NCBI GenBank assembly: GCA_027886185.1
Contig: WOAB01000585.1
Span: 62,001-126,000, forward strand
Direction of reading: 5' to 3'
DNA length: 64,000 nucleotides
Source of the DNA: Rheum nobile
Lineage: Eukaryota; Streptophyta; Magnoliopsida; Caryophyllales; Polygonaceae
The notes below the pieces were generated by a model, which searched no databases, was not told the origin of the DNA, and saw only the letters and a list, made by a program, of their open reading frames with translations. The translations under genes were made by a program, and so were the position numbers. This document shows positions 22,129-31,571 of this stretch, piece after piece. Each line of letters begins with the position of its first letter. Within the stretch, counting starts at the first letter, position 1.

Positions 22129-23790
22129 ATGTCTGGCCATATTGTTATAGGTAGCATGACGGTTGGACAACGTGAAGACCAACTTGGAGTCGACAACACC
22201 AATCCACATCCACCGCCGTTGGGTCTACCCCAAGACCAACCACCGATTGACCCCCCACAACAAGACCCCATCATGGAGTTGTCCGAGGAGCAACGAGAGA
22301 TCCAAGCTCTTCGTCAACGTGATGCTCAATTTGAAGCCAGAGAATGCGCGGCACAACTCGTGCCCACTCCAACACCCCTGAGTACTATGGACGAGCCGAC
22401 TCAACCACGAGCCACCGACGCCGGTCCATCGAAGACAAGAGTCGACAAAGGCAAAGGAATCATGCCTTCGACATCTCATCCTCAACCACAACTCAATCGT
22501 ATGCAAAGTGTCATCGAGAGTCGCCAAGGCTTCGTTTCTCACACGAACCGCTACGTGCCCAGAGCCACACCCGCTGGCTTCGACACCGGCTCCGACAACG
22601 ACCGCGACGCCGAGGACACTCAAGGTGAGTTTTCTGAACCATGCAACTTTGATGATCGCTATGCCTCTAGGAGAACCCAGAGATGCATCCCGGGATCATC
22701 ACCACACGAAGGCCTCCCTCGCCAAGCCGAGCAAGCCGACGCGACGCCAAGGAGACCTAGTTGTCGACCAAGTGGGCATACGCGACGCGATGATCAATTG
22801 AGAACCCCAACTACCCAGCCACGGAGCCATGATGTACTCGATCATCTTCGACACCCAAAGTGTTCGGATGCCGCGTTACGGATCCGATGGCTACGCGTCG
22901 ATCACACCCAATGTCCACGACGACTTTGACGAGTATGACGACGAGGAGATCGAGGACTTAGGTATGGTGAACCCTAACTTTTTTCACCCCCCTCTTGGAG
23001 AGCCACTTGAATTGCAGGATCACCCTTCGGATTGGATACCTCCACCGCATCTCCAGCCCCAAGGAGAACGCGTTGGTGACATTGGCGGCGAGCGCCGCGA
23101 TGTTATACCAAGGGACATTCGCCGAACCGACTACGATGACCAGCCGCGAAGACATCGATGCGATGACGCCTACGCACCAAGGGATGAGTTTGCTCGCGGA
23201 GAAGATCACCAAGACCGCGATAGACACCAGGTTGGACGCGATAGACGCCATGGTATGCGCGCCTACGAGAATCCTCTCTACGCCGCCGTGACAAACAACG
23301 CGTTCAACCAAGCACCTGCCCAGCCTCGATACCAACAACACGAAGTCAAGGTAAAGATCGAGCATTTCTTTGGTGAATACAATCCATCTGTTTTTTCTTG
23401 AATGGGTGCAGGCTATGGAGTACACCCTATGCTATTGTCGCGTTCCTTCTAAGGAGCATGTTTATGTCGCGACACTTCACTTTCGAGGAGCAGCCTGAGT
23501 GTGGTGGCATCGCTTCGAGGATGACTGCGTGCGTCGCCACAGAACACGAGTCACTGAATGGCATCAACTAGTCTATGTAATGACCAAGAAATACGTGCCT
23601 CCAGACTATAGGAATCAAATGAGAATGGAAATTGCCATGGCTCGCCAAGGGTCAATGAGTCCACTCGAGTTCTTTTCCAAGCTTGAAGACATGTATTACA
23701 AGGCCAACATCTTCGTTGCACCATCGACTTTGAGGACGAAATTCTTGAGTGGCTTAAACACAAACATTCGTGATCAACTCGAGATTTTGA
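22129..23790 (+). pseudogene. gag: Gypsy gag, frameshifted and truncated
   Basis: The N-terminal part (MSGHIVIGSMTVGQRED) is followed by a Gln/Glu-rich ELSEEQREIQALRQRDAQFE helix and a Pro/Arg-rich stretch. The frame changes near 22630-22830. A central piece (22829-23401) ends in KVKIEHFFGEYNPSVF. After a frameshift the capsid goes on: FLEWVQAMEYTLCY, one TGA near 23497, then WWHRFEDDCVRRHRTRVTEW and HQLVYVMTKKYVPPDY. It ends at DQLEIL (about 23788), before any zinc knuckle. The capsid is of the kind seen at 13342-13701. Confidence 0.7.
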
Positions 23791-24073
23791 ACATCTTCTG
23801 CTGCCATGTTTTGAAACCAGTTCCATCAAACTTTTCTGGCATCAGCCATGCGTTTACAACACCAGGCATAGATGGCATATGAACTGTCGGTTGGACATTC
23901 TGATAAACTGTCGGTTGGACATTCTGATTAACATCAATTCCGACCCTCATGGTTGGCAATATCACTGCTGGCAGACCACTCCCAAACTGAATCTAGGATG
24001 TCGACTCAACAGTGTTTCCATTTCCGGCTCCAACAAGAGCACCAGAATCAGCTTTCTCAGTCTGGTTAGTCAT
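23791..24073 (-). pseudogene. gag: Copia gag N terminus
   Basis: The minus-strand frame starts MTNQTEKADSGALVG (ATG at 24073-24071), has one TAG, and ends in LMPEKFDGTGFKTWQQKM, a hallmark of copia gag (UBN2 start). The code then stops at the junction with gypsy sequence. A 24 bp tandem duplication (AACTGTCGGTTGGACATTC, 23882-23904 and 23906-23928) gives a repeated QNVQPTV peptide. Confidence 0.75.
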
Positions 24074-24414
24074 ACTTCAAAACTGTTTACAGATAAGCAA
24101 ACCAAAATTAGTACGATTACAGAAGCAAGTTCAATCAGGAAACTTTAATACGAAGCAATTTAAACAGTACGAATAAATTGCAGAATCGAAAATATATGTA
24201 TAATTTTCCGGAATTGTGCTGAACAACAACACAAATTTAAGCGAATTCTCCTTTTGTTTAGAAACTTCACAATCAACAGCTCGGCTCGGCTCGGCGCGCG
24301 TGGTCTTGATGAGCTAGGTTTCTCCCCATTACACATTGGTGGTGACTCAAGGCCACAACCTTGATGCCAAATTCCTAGTATATATACTAGTGAATTTTCA
24401 TCCTCCACTTCCAA
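24074..24414 (-). other. Copia leader and candidate primer site
   Basis: Untranslated sequence between 5' LTR and gag. On minus, TGGCATCAAGG at 24369-24359 resembles a copia primer site. If it is real, the 5' LTR reaches to about 24371. No ORF is supported. Confidence 0.4.
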
Positions 24415-24645
24415 TGTGGGATACACTTTCCACACATTTGTCCCCAAGTTTATGCACTTCAAGCAACCAACTTTGAACCTCATCTTCTCATTCAAACGGA
24501 ATTCATTTTTAACATATGAGTACACTTCGAGAATGTGCTCGCGGAGACGAATCCAACGCTCCTATATTCCGGTGTTTCCATTGGTCGGAGCCCACCGAAA
24601 TCCTGCCCGGAAAAGTCATCGGACATCATTTTAAAATGAGTTCCA
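24415..24645 (-). repeat. 5' LTR of the minus-strand copia element
   Basis: It matches 16657-16887 over its full 231 bp with a few substitutions. Read on minus it begins TGGAACTCATTTTAAAATG. Confidence 0.75.
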
Positions 24646-24996
24646 ACACTATACTCATTAGACTGCAAATCTAATTCTTTCGTTATGATGACCTAATATT
24701 TCTTATGATCCATTATAAAATTTTACACCAGGAGTTATTGATAGGTGTCATTTCATGCACCTTTACTAGCAATTATTAGCATTATTTGGAGGATTTTATG
24801 ATTAGATTTGAGGTTAAGTCTGTAATCCAGAAGATGTGAAGAGAATTGAAGATATCCAGGAATTTATAGCTTAGATGGAGATGATGAAGATGGATGAGGA
24901 TCCGCTTGAAGACTAATTGGAGAAGGCTACCAACACTTGGTAGTATAGAAGAGCAGAAGATAAGAAGAAGAGCTGAAGAAAGGAGAGGGCGAACTG

Positions 24997-25126
24997 CTAC
25001 CGCCCCGCGCCAGAGCCACCGCGACCCGGCAGTGGGTCTCAGAGAAGAGCTGGTCGCGCCAGAAGAAGCCACCGCCCCGCGGTGGATCTCACCGCCCCGC
25101 GGTGGGCACACGTAACGCCTCGCGGC
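24997..25126. repeat. GC near-palindrome cluster in LTR, second motif class
   Basis: Units alternate between type A (ACCGCCCCGCGGTG or degraded forms) and type B (ACCGCGACCCGGCAGTG). The order is A, B, A, A, then a half unit CGCCTCGCGG. The 3' LTR lacks one of the two adjacent A units (18 bp). Confidence 0.8.
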
Positions 25127-25226
25127 CAGAAGACATTATTTCCTTTTATGCATTTTTGGACTTTCTTATTTCTATTATTTTTATTTCCCTTGCTATTTTC
25201 GTTAGGTTAAACTTATTTCCTAAGCC

Positions 25227-25234
25227 TATTTAAG
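25227..25234 (+). promoter_or_regulatory. LTR TATA-like box
   Basis: TATTTAAG in CCTATTTAAGACC, kept in the 3' LTR at 32040-32047. The position, downstream of the GC cluster, fits a U3 promoter. Confidence 0.45.
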
Positions 25235-26086
25235 ACCTCTTTCTAGGTTAAGAGGCAGACACTTTACATCAGACTTTTAGCATCGTTGTTTTCTTTCTCA
25301 TTAGGGTTTCATTTGCATCTGAATGGAGCACTAATTTCCCTTTGTTCTACTAGACGTTTGAAGCAATACAGTTGATGTGTTTGTGAGATTTCTATTCCTT
25401 GTTCCTATTCTTATATGTGTTGGTTTGATTCTCTTGGTTATATTGAATATTGATTCATTGTTATTCTTCATAGCCTGATCAACTAGGTTGAGTAATATTT
25501 ATCAATTGCTAGGGTTTGCATATAGTGGAATACGAGTGCATATCTAGTAGCATACACGATTGTTGCATATAGTGGAATACGAGTGCGCAATTGTGAGTGA
25601 GAATCATTTGCATGTTAAGTAGTAAGATTTTCTTCTATTTGCATGTATCCTATATCCTTGTGTGCATTGCTATTGCTTTATTAGTGGTAAGGTTTTCTTC
25701 CATTGATATTGTAGTAAGTACTATCAACAATTGTCTGAATTGGTAGTTAATCAAGATCAGGGTGGGAACAACCATAAGAATAGTGAAAGAACTTGGATTT
25801 AATAGATTTCTGTGATCAAATTACATCTCTGTATCGTGGATCTCGTTCTAGTGGAACTACTTCCCCCAATCATATTCTCAAGTCAACTAAACTTGTTTAC
25901 TTTGCTCTGCTTGATAACCAAAACCCCTTTTCCTTGTTACTTGTTAATTGCATACTTTATCAGATCTTCCATGTGGGTTCGACCCTTACTTGCTTGCTAT
26001 ACATCTGTTTAGTAGGTTGTTAGGACTTTTACTTTGATCAGGCCATTCAATGATATTTGCATTGCATATTTCGGCCATGTCAAATT

Positions 26087-26103
26087 TGGCGTCGTTGCCG
26101 GGG
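26087..26103 (+). other. Primer-binding site, tRNA-Asp
   Basis: TGGCGTCGTTGCCGGGG follows the LTR after four bases. It matches the tRNA-Asp-type site of Athila and Tat elements (usual TGGCGCCGTTGCC). Confidence 0.85.
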
Positions 26104-26158
26104 AAGTTTTCTGTTTTGTTGTGTGTTTTTGTGATTGATTTTGGTGGAGACCTATCTT

Positions 26159-28948
26159 ATGGTCGACACTCGTAGTACTGACTCTCCTCTAGCTGCTTTT
26201 GATCCAGAAATCGACAGATCTTTCCGTGCGAACCTACGCGATCAAGGAGAAGAAGAAGTCGAGGTTGAGACAGTTGAGACCGTTGAGCCATTTGACATCC
26301 CTCCTGCTACAATGGCTGAAACTCTGAGAGAGCTGACTGAACCAAACATTGGGGCACAACCCCCCTTGGTTGTCGTCATCCCTGCACTTGACGAAGGGGT
26401 GAACTTTGAGCTGAAATCTGGAGTTGTTGCTTATCTCCCGAAATTCCATGGTTTGAGTGGAGAGGACTCGATATCTCATCTGGGTAAATTCCACAATGTC
26501 TGCATGACTATGAAGCCAAGGAATGTGACGGAGGATCAAATCAAGATGAGAGCCTTTGGTTTTTCTTTGCTAGACTCTGCTAGCGACTGGTATTATCACT
26601 TGCCGCCAGGGACCATAGATACCTAGACTAAACTACACAAGGCGTTTCTTGACAAGTACTTCCCAACAAAGAAGGCGAATGCTTTGAAAAAGGCAATTGC
26701 TAACATTGAGCAGGGTGCTGATGAGACGCTATATGACTATCTTGAGCGGTACAAGAGGCCTTGCTCTAGCTGCCCGTTCCACGGATATGCCAAGCAGGAT
26801 CTTGTTCTCTACTTACACAATGGCCTGCTCGATCAAAAGAGAAGAATGGTTGACGCTGCATGCGGTGGGAGCATACTCAATCTGACATCGGACGCAGCCA
26901 TGGAAAGATTTCAGGAGATGAGTAAGAGTACCAGGAGCTTTGGTAAGACGTACCAGAGAAAGGCAGTCAATGCTGTGACTCCTGCATGACCTAGCCCTGT
27001 GCTGAATGAGTTAGCTGAGTTGAAGGAGATGGTGAAGAGAATGGCGAACCAAAATACTCCTCAACAAGTCAAAGCATGTGGGATTTGTTGTGATCAATTC
27101 CACCCTACTGATACTTGTCCTCAGCTGCAAGAGGAAGGTACTGCTGAAGTGAATGTTGTAGGAGGTTACGGACCCCCTAGACCACAGTTTGGTGGACAAC
27201 CCAACTACAATCCGAGAGGGCGTGACCACCCAGGCTTCCGGTGGAGCGACCCACAAGGTGGTCAACAGCCGGCACAACATCTATACCAGCAGAGAGCCCC
27301 ATACCAACAGAGGCCTCTAGGCCAAAACTCTGGTGCTACTACTGAAGAGTTTCTAAAGACCTTGACTCAGCACTTCGCCACTCATGTGTAAACTACTGAG
27401 TCAAGCATAAAGAATATGGAGAGGCAGATTGGCCAACTGGCTGATGTTGTGACCAAGATTGACCAAAGGACATCTAATTCCTTGCCATCTCAGACCACAT
27501 TGAATCCAAGGGAAAATGTGAGTGCCATCACCCTCAGAAGTGGTAAGAAACTGGTCGTTCCTCCTATTGCTGGAAAGGAGAGCGAATTTGAGATGGAGAA
27601 TATCGGTCACCGCCCCGCGGTGGACTCCACCGCGACCCGGCGGCGAGTTGGATCTGAGGCCAGTGAAGAGGCATGCATGTCATCGCCCCGCGGCGACACT
27701 GACCGTGACTCGGCGGCAAGCCTCAGTAATCCCACCGCGACCTCACCGCCACGCGGCAATGACCACCGCCCCGCGGTGAGACTACCGCGACCCGGCCTCC
27801 AAAATCCAAGCACCACCGAAGAGGTTTGCGTTGATAATTATGTTCGTCCGGTTTTTCCCCCTCTCGGTTCCGAGAAGCCACCAGCACCTTTTCCCGAAGC
27901 GCTAAAAGCTACAAGGGTCGCCGACAATAATGATATTTTTGAGACATTCCGAAACTGTGAGGTGAACATCCCTCTTCTCAAGCTTATTAAGGTTGTTCCT
28001 CGATATGCCAAGTTTTTGAAGGAGTTGTGCACCGTCAAGAGGACACAAAAGCTGAAGGTCCAGAAGAAGGTTCTGGTTGGTAAACATGTCTCGGCGGTAT
28101 TTCAAAAGCGTATGCCTGAGAAGTGCAAGGATCCAGGTATGTTCACTATTCCTATTGCTATAGGTGAGCATCGATTTGAGAAAGCCTTGTTAGACTTGGG
28201 TGCCTCTATTAATGTTTTGCCTTACTCATTGCTTGAAGATTTAGGAGTAGGACCTTTGCATGATACCAATATTGTGATTCAACTTGCTGATGGTTCTTGT
28301 GTGCCTCCTAAGGGTGTTGTGGAAGATATTCTTGTTAAGATAGGTCCCTTAATTTTTCCTGCTGATTTCTTCGTAATGGATATGGATTATGATGAGCAGG
28401 TTGCTCTTGTTATGTTAGGTCGACCTTTTATGAAAACATCCATGACGAAGATTGATGTGGATAGTGGAACTTTAACTATGGAATTCGATGGAATAATTTT
28501 TAAGCATAATATTCATAAGGTCAACTCCATTGAATTGCCTACCCTTTGCTGCATTAGTGATATTGATAATCCTACTTAGAAAAATGTTAGGACTAGTGCA
28601 GTAGAGACAATAGTTGAATATTCTGCTATTGCTGAACCTTTTGATTTGCATGAGCATGATGTCTTACTTGATGTCATAGGAGAATCTACCCCCGCTACTT
28701 TGGGCACTTTCCCCCCTGCACTAACCATACAAGGCAGTAAGCCTTCATCTAGTGTCGTGCAGCATGATCAGGTTGAGCCATATCGGCCCCCACATCGCTC
28801 TAAGTATGAGGGAGAAGCTCCAAAGGAAGCAATTATGGAGTCAATGGCCAAGAGGGAGCATGGTCTAAGGTTCAAGCCTTTCCATGGGAAGTTCCAGCAG
28901 GAGGAGACAGTTAGGAGGATTCCGAAGGGATCCTGTTCTAGGTGGTAG
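26159..28948 (+). pseudogene. gag: Athila-like Gag-protease polyprotein with in-frame stops
   Basis: One frame runs throughout, with stops at 26624-26626 (TAG), 26987-26989 (TGA), 27389-27391 (TAA) and 28577-28579 (TAG). The start is MVDTRSTDSP. The capsid shows LPKFHGLSGED, SASDWYYHLPPGT, FLDKYFPTKKA and CPFHGYAKQDLVLYL. A single zinc knuckle, CGICCDQFHPTDTC, lies at 27077-27118. A linker encoded by GC clusters (27607-27797) leads to the protease, with KFLKELCTVKR, active-site LLDLGASINVLP (Asp codon 28193-28195), IVIQLADGS and MLGRPFM. After the last stop a tail of about 120 codons ends at RWX near 28948. No RT follows. Confidence 0.85.
27607..27797. repeat. GC near-palindrome array within the gag-protease linker
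   Basis: Type A and type B units mostly alternate: CACCGCCCCGCGGTGG, CACCGCGACCCGGCGG, ATCGCCCCGCGGCG, GACCGTGACTCGGCGG, CACCGCGACCTC, CACCGCCACGCGGC, CACCGCCCCGCGGTG, TACCGCGACCCGG. Spacers of 6-25 bp keep the reading frame open. The peptide is Arg/Pro/Thr-rich and low in complexity. Confidence 0.8.
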
Positions 28949-28962
28949 TTGATTTGAAGTAC

Positions 28963-29012
28963 GTCGAGCCAACGACGTTAACTAAGGCGCTGTCCGGGAG
29001 GCAAACCCGAGG
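28963..29012 (+). other. Conserved GGGAGGCAACCC block, first copy
   Basis: GTCGAGCCAACGACG followed by ACTAAGGCGCTGTCCGGGAGGC AAACCCGAGG. The same block follows protease at 51201-51248 and 56573-56620. In the first element it sits 15 bases after the end of the pol tail. It is non-coding in at least two of the three copies. Confidence 0.65.
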
Positions 29013-29137
29013 TAGTTTTCCTTAATTTTTTTTCTCCTAGATTAATTCCGTAATTCCTTTTGCTTTGTTTCGTTCGTCTGTCACTAACATTTCAGGTACG
29101 AAAGTAAATGGAGAGGAGACGGTGCTCCCAATCACCT

Positions 29138-29172
29138 CACCGCGACCCGGTGACAAGTCCGCCGCCCCGCGG
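29138..29172. repeat. GC near-palindrome pair in 3' region
   Basis: CACCGCGACCCGGTG (type B) and CCGCCCCGCGGTGG (type A) lie between protease and the extra ORF. Confidence 0.7.
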
Positions 29173-29507
29173 TGGATTTCTGGTATATTTCCTCCACTTC
29201 GAAGAAAAAAAAAACAAATCAGTGGTACATAAGAAATTGACGGATTGGGCCCCTTTTGGCCGAGTTTTCTCTTTGGGCCAATGTACATAACCGGCCCATC
29301 AACCCTTCTTCCTTTTCCCTTTCCTAACCTAGCCTCCACTCTCACAAACCCTCCATACCCAACACCCCTCTCAAGCTTTTCCAAGCCATTCCCCCATTTT
29401 CCTACCAATCCCTCTTGTTCTTGGTCCGAATCTAGCCTCCAATTACATTAACCTTGAGTTTCTTTGCCCAATTTGGAGTTTAGCCTCACAAAAGAGCCAA
29501 ACACAAA

Positions 29508-29592
29508 CCCCGCCGCCTCGCGTCGCCTGCCACCGCCCCGCGGCGACCCCCACCGCGACCCGGCGGCACATCCACCGCCCTGCGGCGAGACT
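29508..29592. repeat. GC near-palindrome cluster before extra ORF
   Basis: Units A (degraded), A, B, A: CCGCCTCGCGTCG, CACCGCCCCGCGGCG, CACCGCGACCCGGCGG, CACCGCCCTGCGGCG. It ends 80 bp upstream of the ATG at 29672. Confidence 0.75.
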
Positions 29593-29671
29593 ACCAGGCT
29601 GTGTGTTTTTTTCGCTCGTTTGTAAGTCCTCTTTGGTCGCCCTCTGTTTTGAGCATCTCAATTCATTACTT

Positions 29672-30911
29672 ATGGAACCTAGAGGTAGGAAGCAGGTCGC
29701 TACGAGGGAGAAGAATGAGGTGTATAACATTGTGAAGGAGAGGAAGGTGTTGGCTACTAAGTTCTTTGACAAGCCAACGTTGTTTGAGTTTGGTATGTTA
29801 GAGTGTGTATCTCTTTGTTTAGCAGAGTGTGGCCTGGGGACTTTCTTGAATAAGTCCGCTGATGCTTACCCGGAGCTGTGCTACCAGTTCATTGCCTCAG
29901 TTAAGAGGTATTCTGATGGTTTCACCGACAAGAGGTTGACGAAGATCATGTTCACGTATAATGGTCGTGAGTATGCTTTGTCTGCTGAGGAGATTCGTGG
30001 TGCCCTGGGCATTACAAAGGAACCGTCTGATGGGTGGTCTGGTGGTCTGATTGAGACGGATATGATGGAGTTTTGGGAGGCTGTCACGCATAGGAAGTTC
30101 AAGAAGGGCCAGGAGGTGAATTCGAAGTTGGTGAACCCTTGCTTAAGGTTGATCCACAAGGTGTTGATGAGAGATTTCTTTGGCCATGCTGATGATGGTA
30201 AGGTCCCTATGAAGGACTTCCACTGGTTTTTGAGCATCTTGTCTATTGTTACGTACACCCCGTGTTGGGCTAGTCTTTTCTGAGTTCCTTGAAGAGGATT
30301 CGTGATGGTGTGCCACGTGATATCTGTGGGGTGGTTTGATCACCCTTCTTTGTGCTGAGATTATTGCCACCGATCGTATTCCTCGGCCTGTTGCTCATGC
30401 GGTGTATGACATGGCGCACATGAGAGTGTGCTCGATGTTGAATCCATTGGGCAGGGATGGTGATTTAGTTTGGTCTTCATACGATGGTCATATTCTGATT
30501 CTTCCTCGGGTTTTCACTTATTCCCCTTCATTTACGGGATGGTGGATTCCCAATGATAGCAGAGTTATGGCTGATGCTACCCCTACTGCTGCTCCTTCGG
30601 ATTCGTTTGGAGAGGGCCCTAGTGCTGGTGCTGTTGCTGTTGACTTTGTGGGTGAGGATGCTCCTCTGCCTACCCAGTTTGATGCGCCTTCGTCTTCTTA
30701 TGGTCCTGCCACACCTTGGCAGGAGTTGTACGCAAGATTTGATGCATTCTCGGTGCAGCAGACTCACTGGAACACCCGAGTAGAGATCGGTCTGCAGACT
30801 TGGCAGACCCAGTTCCGTGCTGATGTAGATGAGCGTCTGGATGCTATGGACGCTCATATGAGGGACTACTTTAGGAGGTTCCCACCACCACCACCATCCG
30901 GCCCACAGTGA
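29672..30911 (+). pseudogene. Athila-type additional ORF, frameshifted
   Basis: The frame starts MEPRGRKQVATREKNEVYN and has FGMLECVSLCLAECGLGTFL, YPELCYQFIASVKRYSDGF, LTKIMFTYNGREYALSAEEI and RGALGITKEPSDGW. This is the kind of domain found in extra ORFs of Athila elements and in plant transposon-derived proteins; I recognise the type but not its function. The frame shifts near 30280 and again near 30330, and continues as ITLLCAEIIATDRIPRPVAH to a C terminus ending RRFPPPPPSGPQ (stop 30909-30911). Intact it would be about 410 residues. No signal peptide or membrane segment is visible, which argues against an envelope protein. Confidence 0.6.
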
Positions 30912-30957
30912 GTTTATTTCTCCTTCCCATATTTCATTTGTTGTTCTTTTCTCTACA

Positions 30958-30994
30958 TTGAGGACAATGTTCAGTTTAAGTATGGGGGAGGGAT
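30958..30994 (+). other. Conserved TTGAGGACAATG block with internal purine tract
   Basis: CATTGAGGACAATGTTCAG then TTTAAGTATGGGGGAGGG. The same block is at about 51871-51897 and 57270-57305. Its second half copies the terminal purine tract (TAAGTATGGGGGAATT at the 3' LTR), so it may act as an internal polypurine tract. Confidence 0.6.
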
Positions 30995-31128
30995 TTAGAC
31001 TGTACTGTCTATCTAGCTAGTGTACATAGCTTTTTTTTCTGTAATTTTCATTCAAGTATTTCAAAAAAAAAATCGAAAAATCCAAAAAGATGTGAAAAGG
31101 CAATCAAAATCCTAGGATGAGCTGAAAA

Positions 31129-31138
31129 CCCGAAAGGG
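31129..31138 (+). other. GNRA hairpin 1 (CCCGAAAGGG) in 3' region
   Basis: A three-base-pair stem closes a GAAA tetraloop within GAAAACCCGAAAGGGCGG. The partner hairpin is 125 bp downstream. The same pair is in both elements of the three-LTR array. Confidence 0.55.
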
Positions 31139-31253
31139 CGGTTCAGGTAAAAAGCAGGTAGTCCGACTGGTATAGACCAGTGCAAAAATGGACTGGAGTG
31201 ATGCGAGTATTTGTGAGATATCTAGCAAAATGAAATGAGTGGCTAGGTGAAAA

Positions 31254-31263
31254 CCCGAGAGGG
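31254..31263 (+). other. GNRA hairpin 2 (CCCGAGAGGG) in 3' region
   Basis: The loop is GAGA instead of GAAA and still fits GNRA, and the stem is unchanged. It lies in GGTGAAAACCCGAGAGGGCG, followed by CCTGGGCAAAAT. The upstream ATGAAATGAGTGGCT is shared with the other elements. Confidence 0.55.
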
Positions 31264-31571
31264 CGCCTGGGCAAAATAAGCGTAAAGAAAAAAGAGTGAT
31301 TTTAGGATCATTCTGGAGGTCGGCGTCATAAGAAGGGGAGTCATAAGGAGGACTCGGGTAGGCCACTCTGGAGCGATAAGGAGCTAGATTGGAGTTAGGA
31401 TTAGAATAATCTTTGCATCACTTGTTTTGGTTGTCTAGAGCTGATGGTTGAGATGTTGTAGTTGCTGGTGTCATATTTTCTTGTACTTCCTGAGGCCTTG
31501 GTGTTTGATTGAGGGAGTAGGTTTATCATTAGCTTACTCGGGATAATTAAAGGTCTAAGTATGGGGGAATT

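Larger units (their letters stand above)
20361..23790 (+). mobile_element. Plus-strand gypsy segment (LTR, leader, gag part) within copia
   Basis: A sequence opposite in direction to the surrounding copia element contains an LTR-like block (20361 to about 21317), a primer-binding site, a long leader and a partial gag. It ends within the capsid, in mid-codon context, where copia gag (minus) starts. No 3' LTR and no TSD are seen. It either replaced copia gag by rearrangement or was inserted whole and later deleted on one side. Confidence 0.6.
16657..24645 (-). mobile_element. Minus-strand Ty1/copia element, rearranged and carrying a gypsy segment
   Basis: Matching 231 bp LTR segments lie at 16657-16887 (3' LTR) and 24415-24645 (5' LTR). 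Read on the minus strand, the order is 5' LTR, gag N terminus (24073-23791), then a plus-strand gypsy segment in place of the rest of gag, then protease/pre-integrase, integrase, and RT-RNase H, then a polypurine tract and 3' LTR. Flanks TCAAA and ACACT do not match, so no TSD is seen. The left flank is the chromovirus leader and the right flank is not, which points to a later rearrangement. Confidence 0.7.
24739..26082 (+). repeat. 5' LTR of the Athila-like element (1344 bp)
   Basis: It contains the GC cluster 24997-25126, a TATA-like TATTTAAG (25227-25234), a 24 bp direct repeat (25516-25539 and 25563-25586, TTGCATATAGTGGAATACGA core) and the U5 motif GTGGGTTCGACCCTTACTTG near 25973. It differs from the 3' LTR by few substitutions and by one extra GC unit. 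Confidence 0.85.

Noticed and set aside
24782..26023. ORFs in the Athila-like LTR, such as 24894-25115 and 25793-26023
   Set aside because: The same frames recur in the 3' LTR (31727-31942, 32606-32842); they are LTR artefacts.
26087..26103. Possible tRNA gene fragment
   Set aside because: Only the 3' end complement is present, at an LTR border; it is a primer-binding site.
29603..29671. Extended start of the Athila-type ORF upstream of ATG 29672
   Set aside because: The extension is in the GC-cluster flank; MEPRGRKQ at 29672 fits the family N terminus better.
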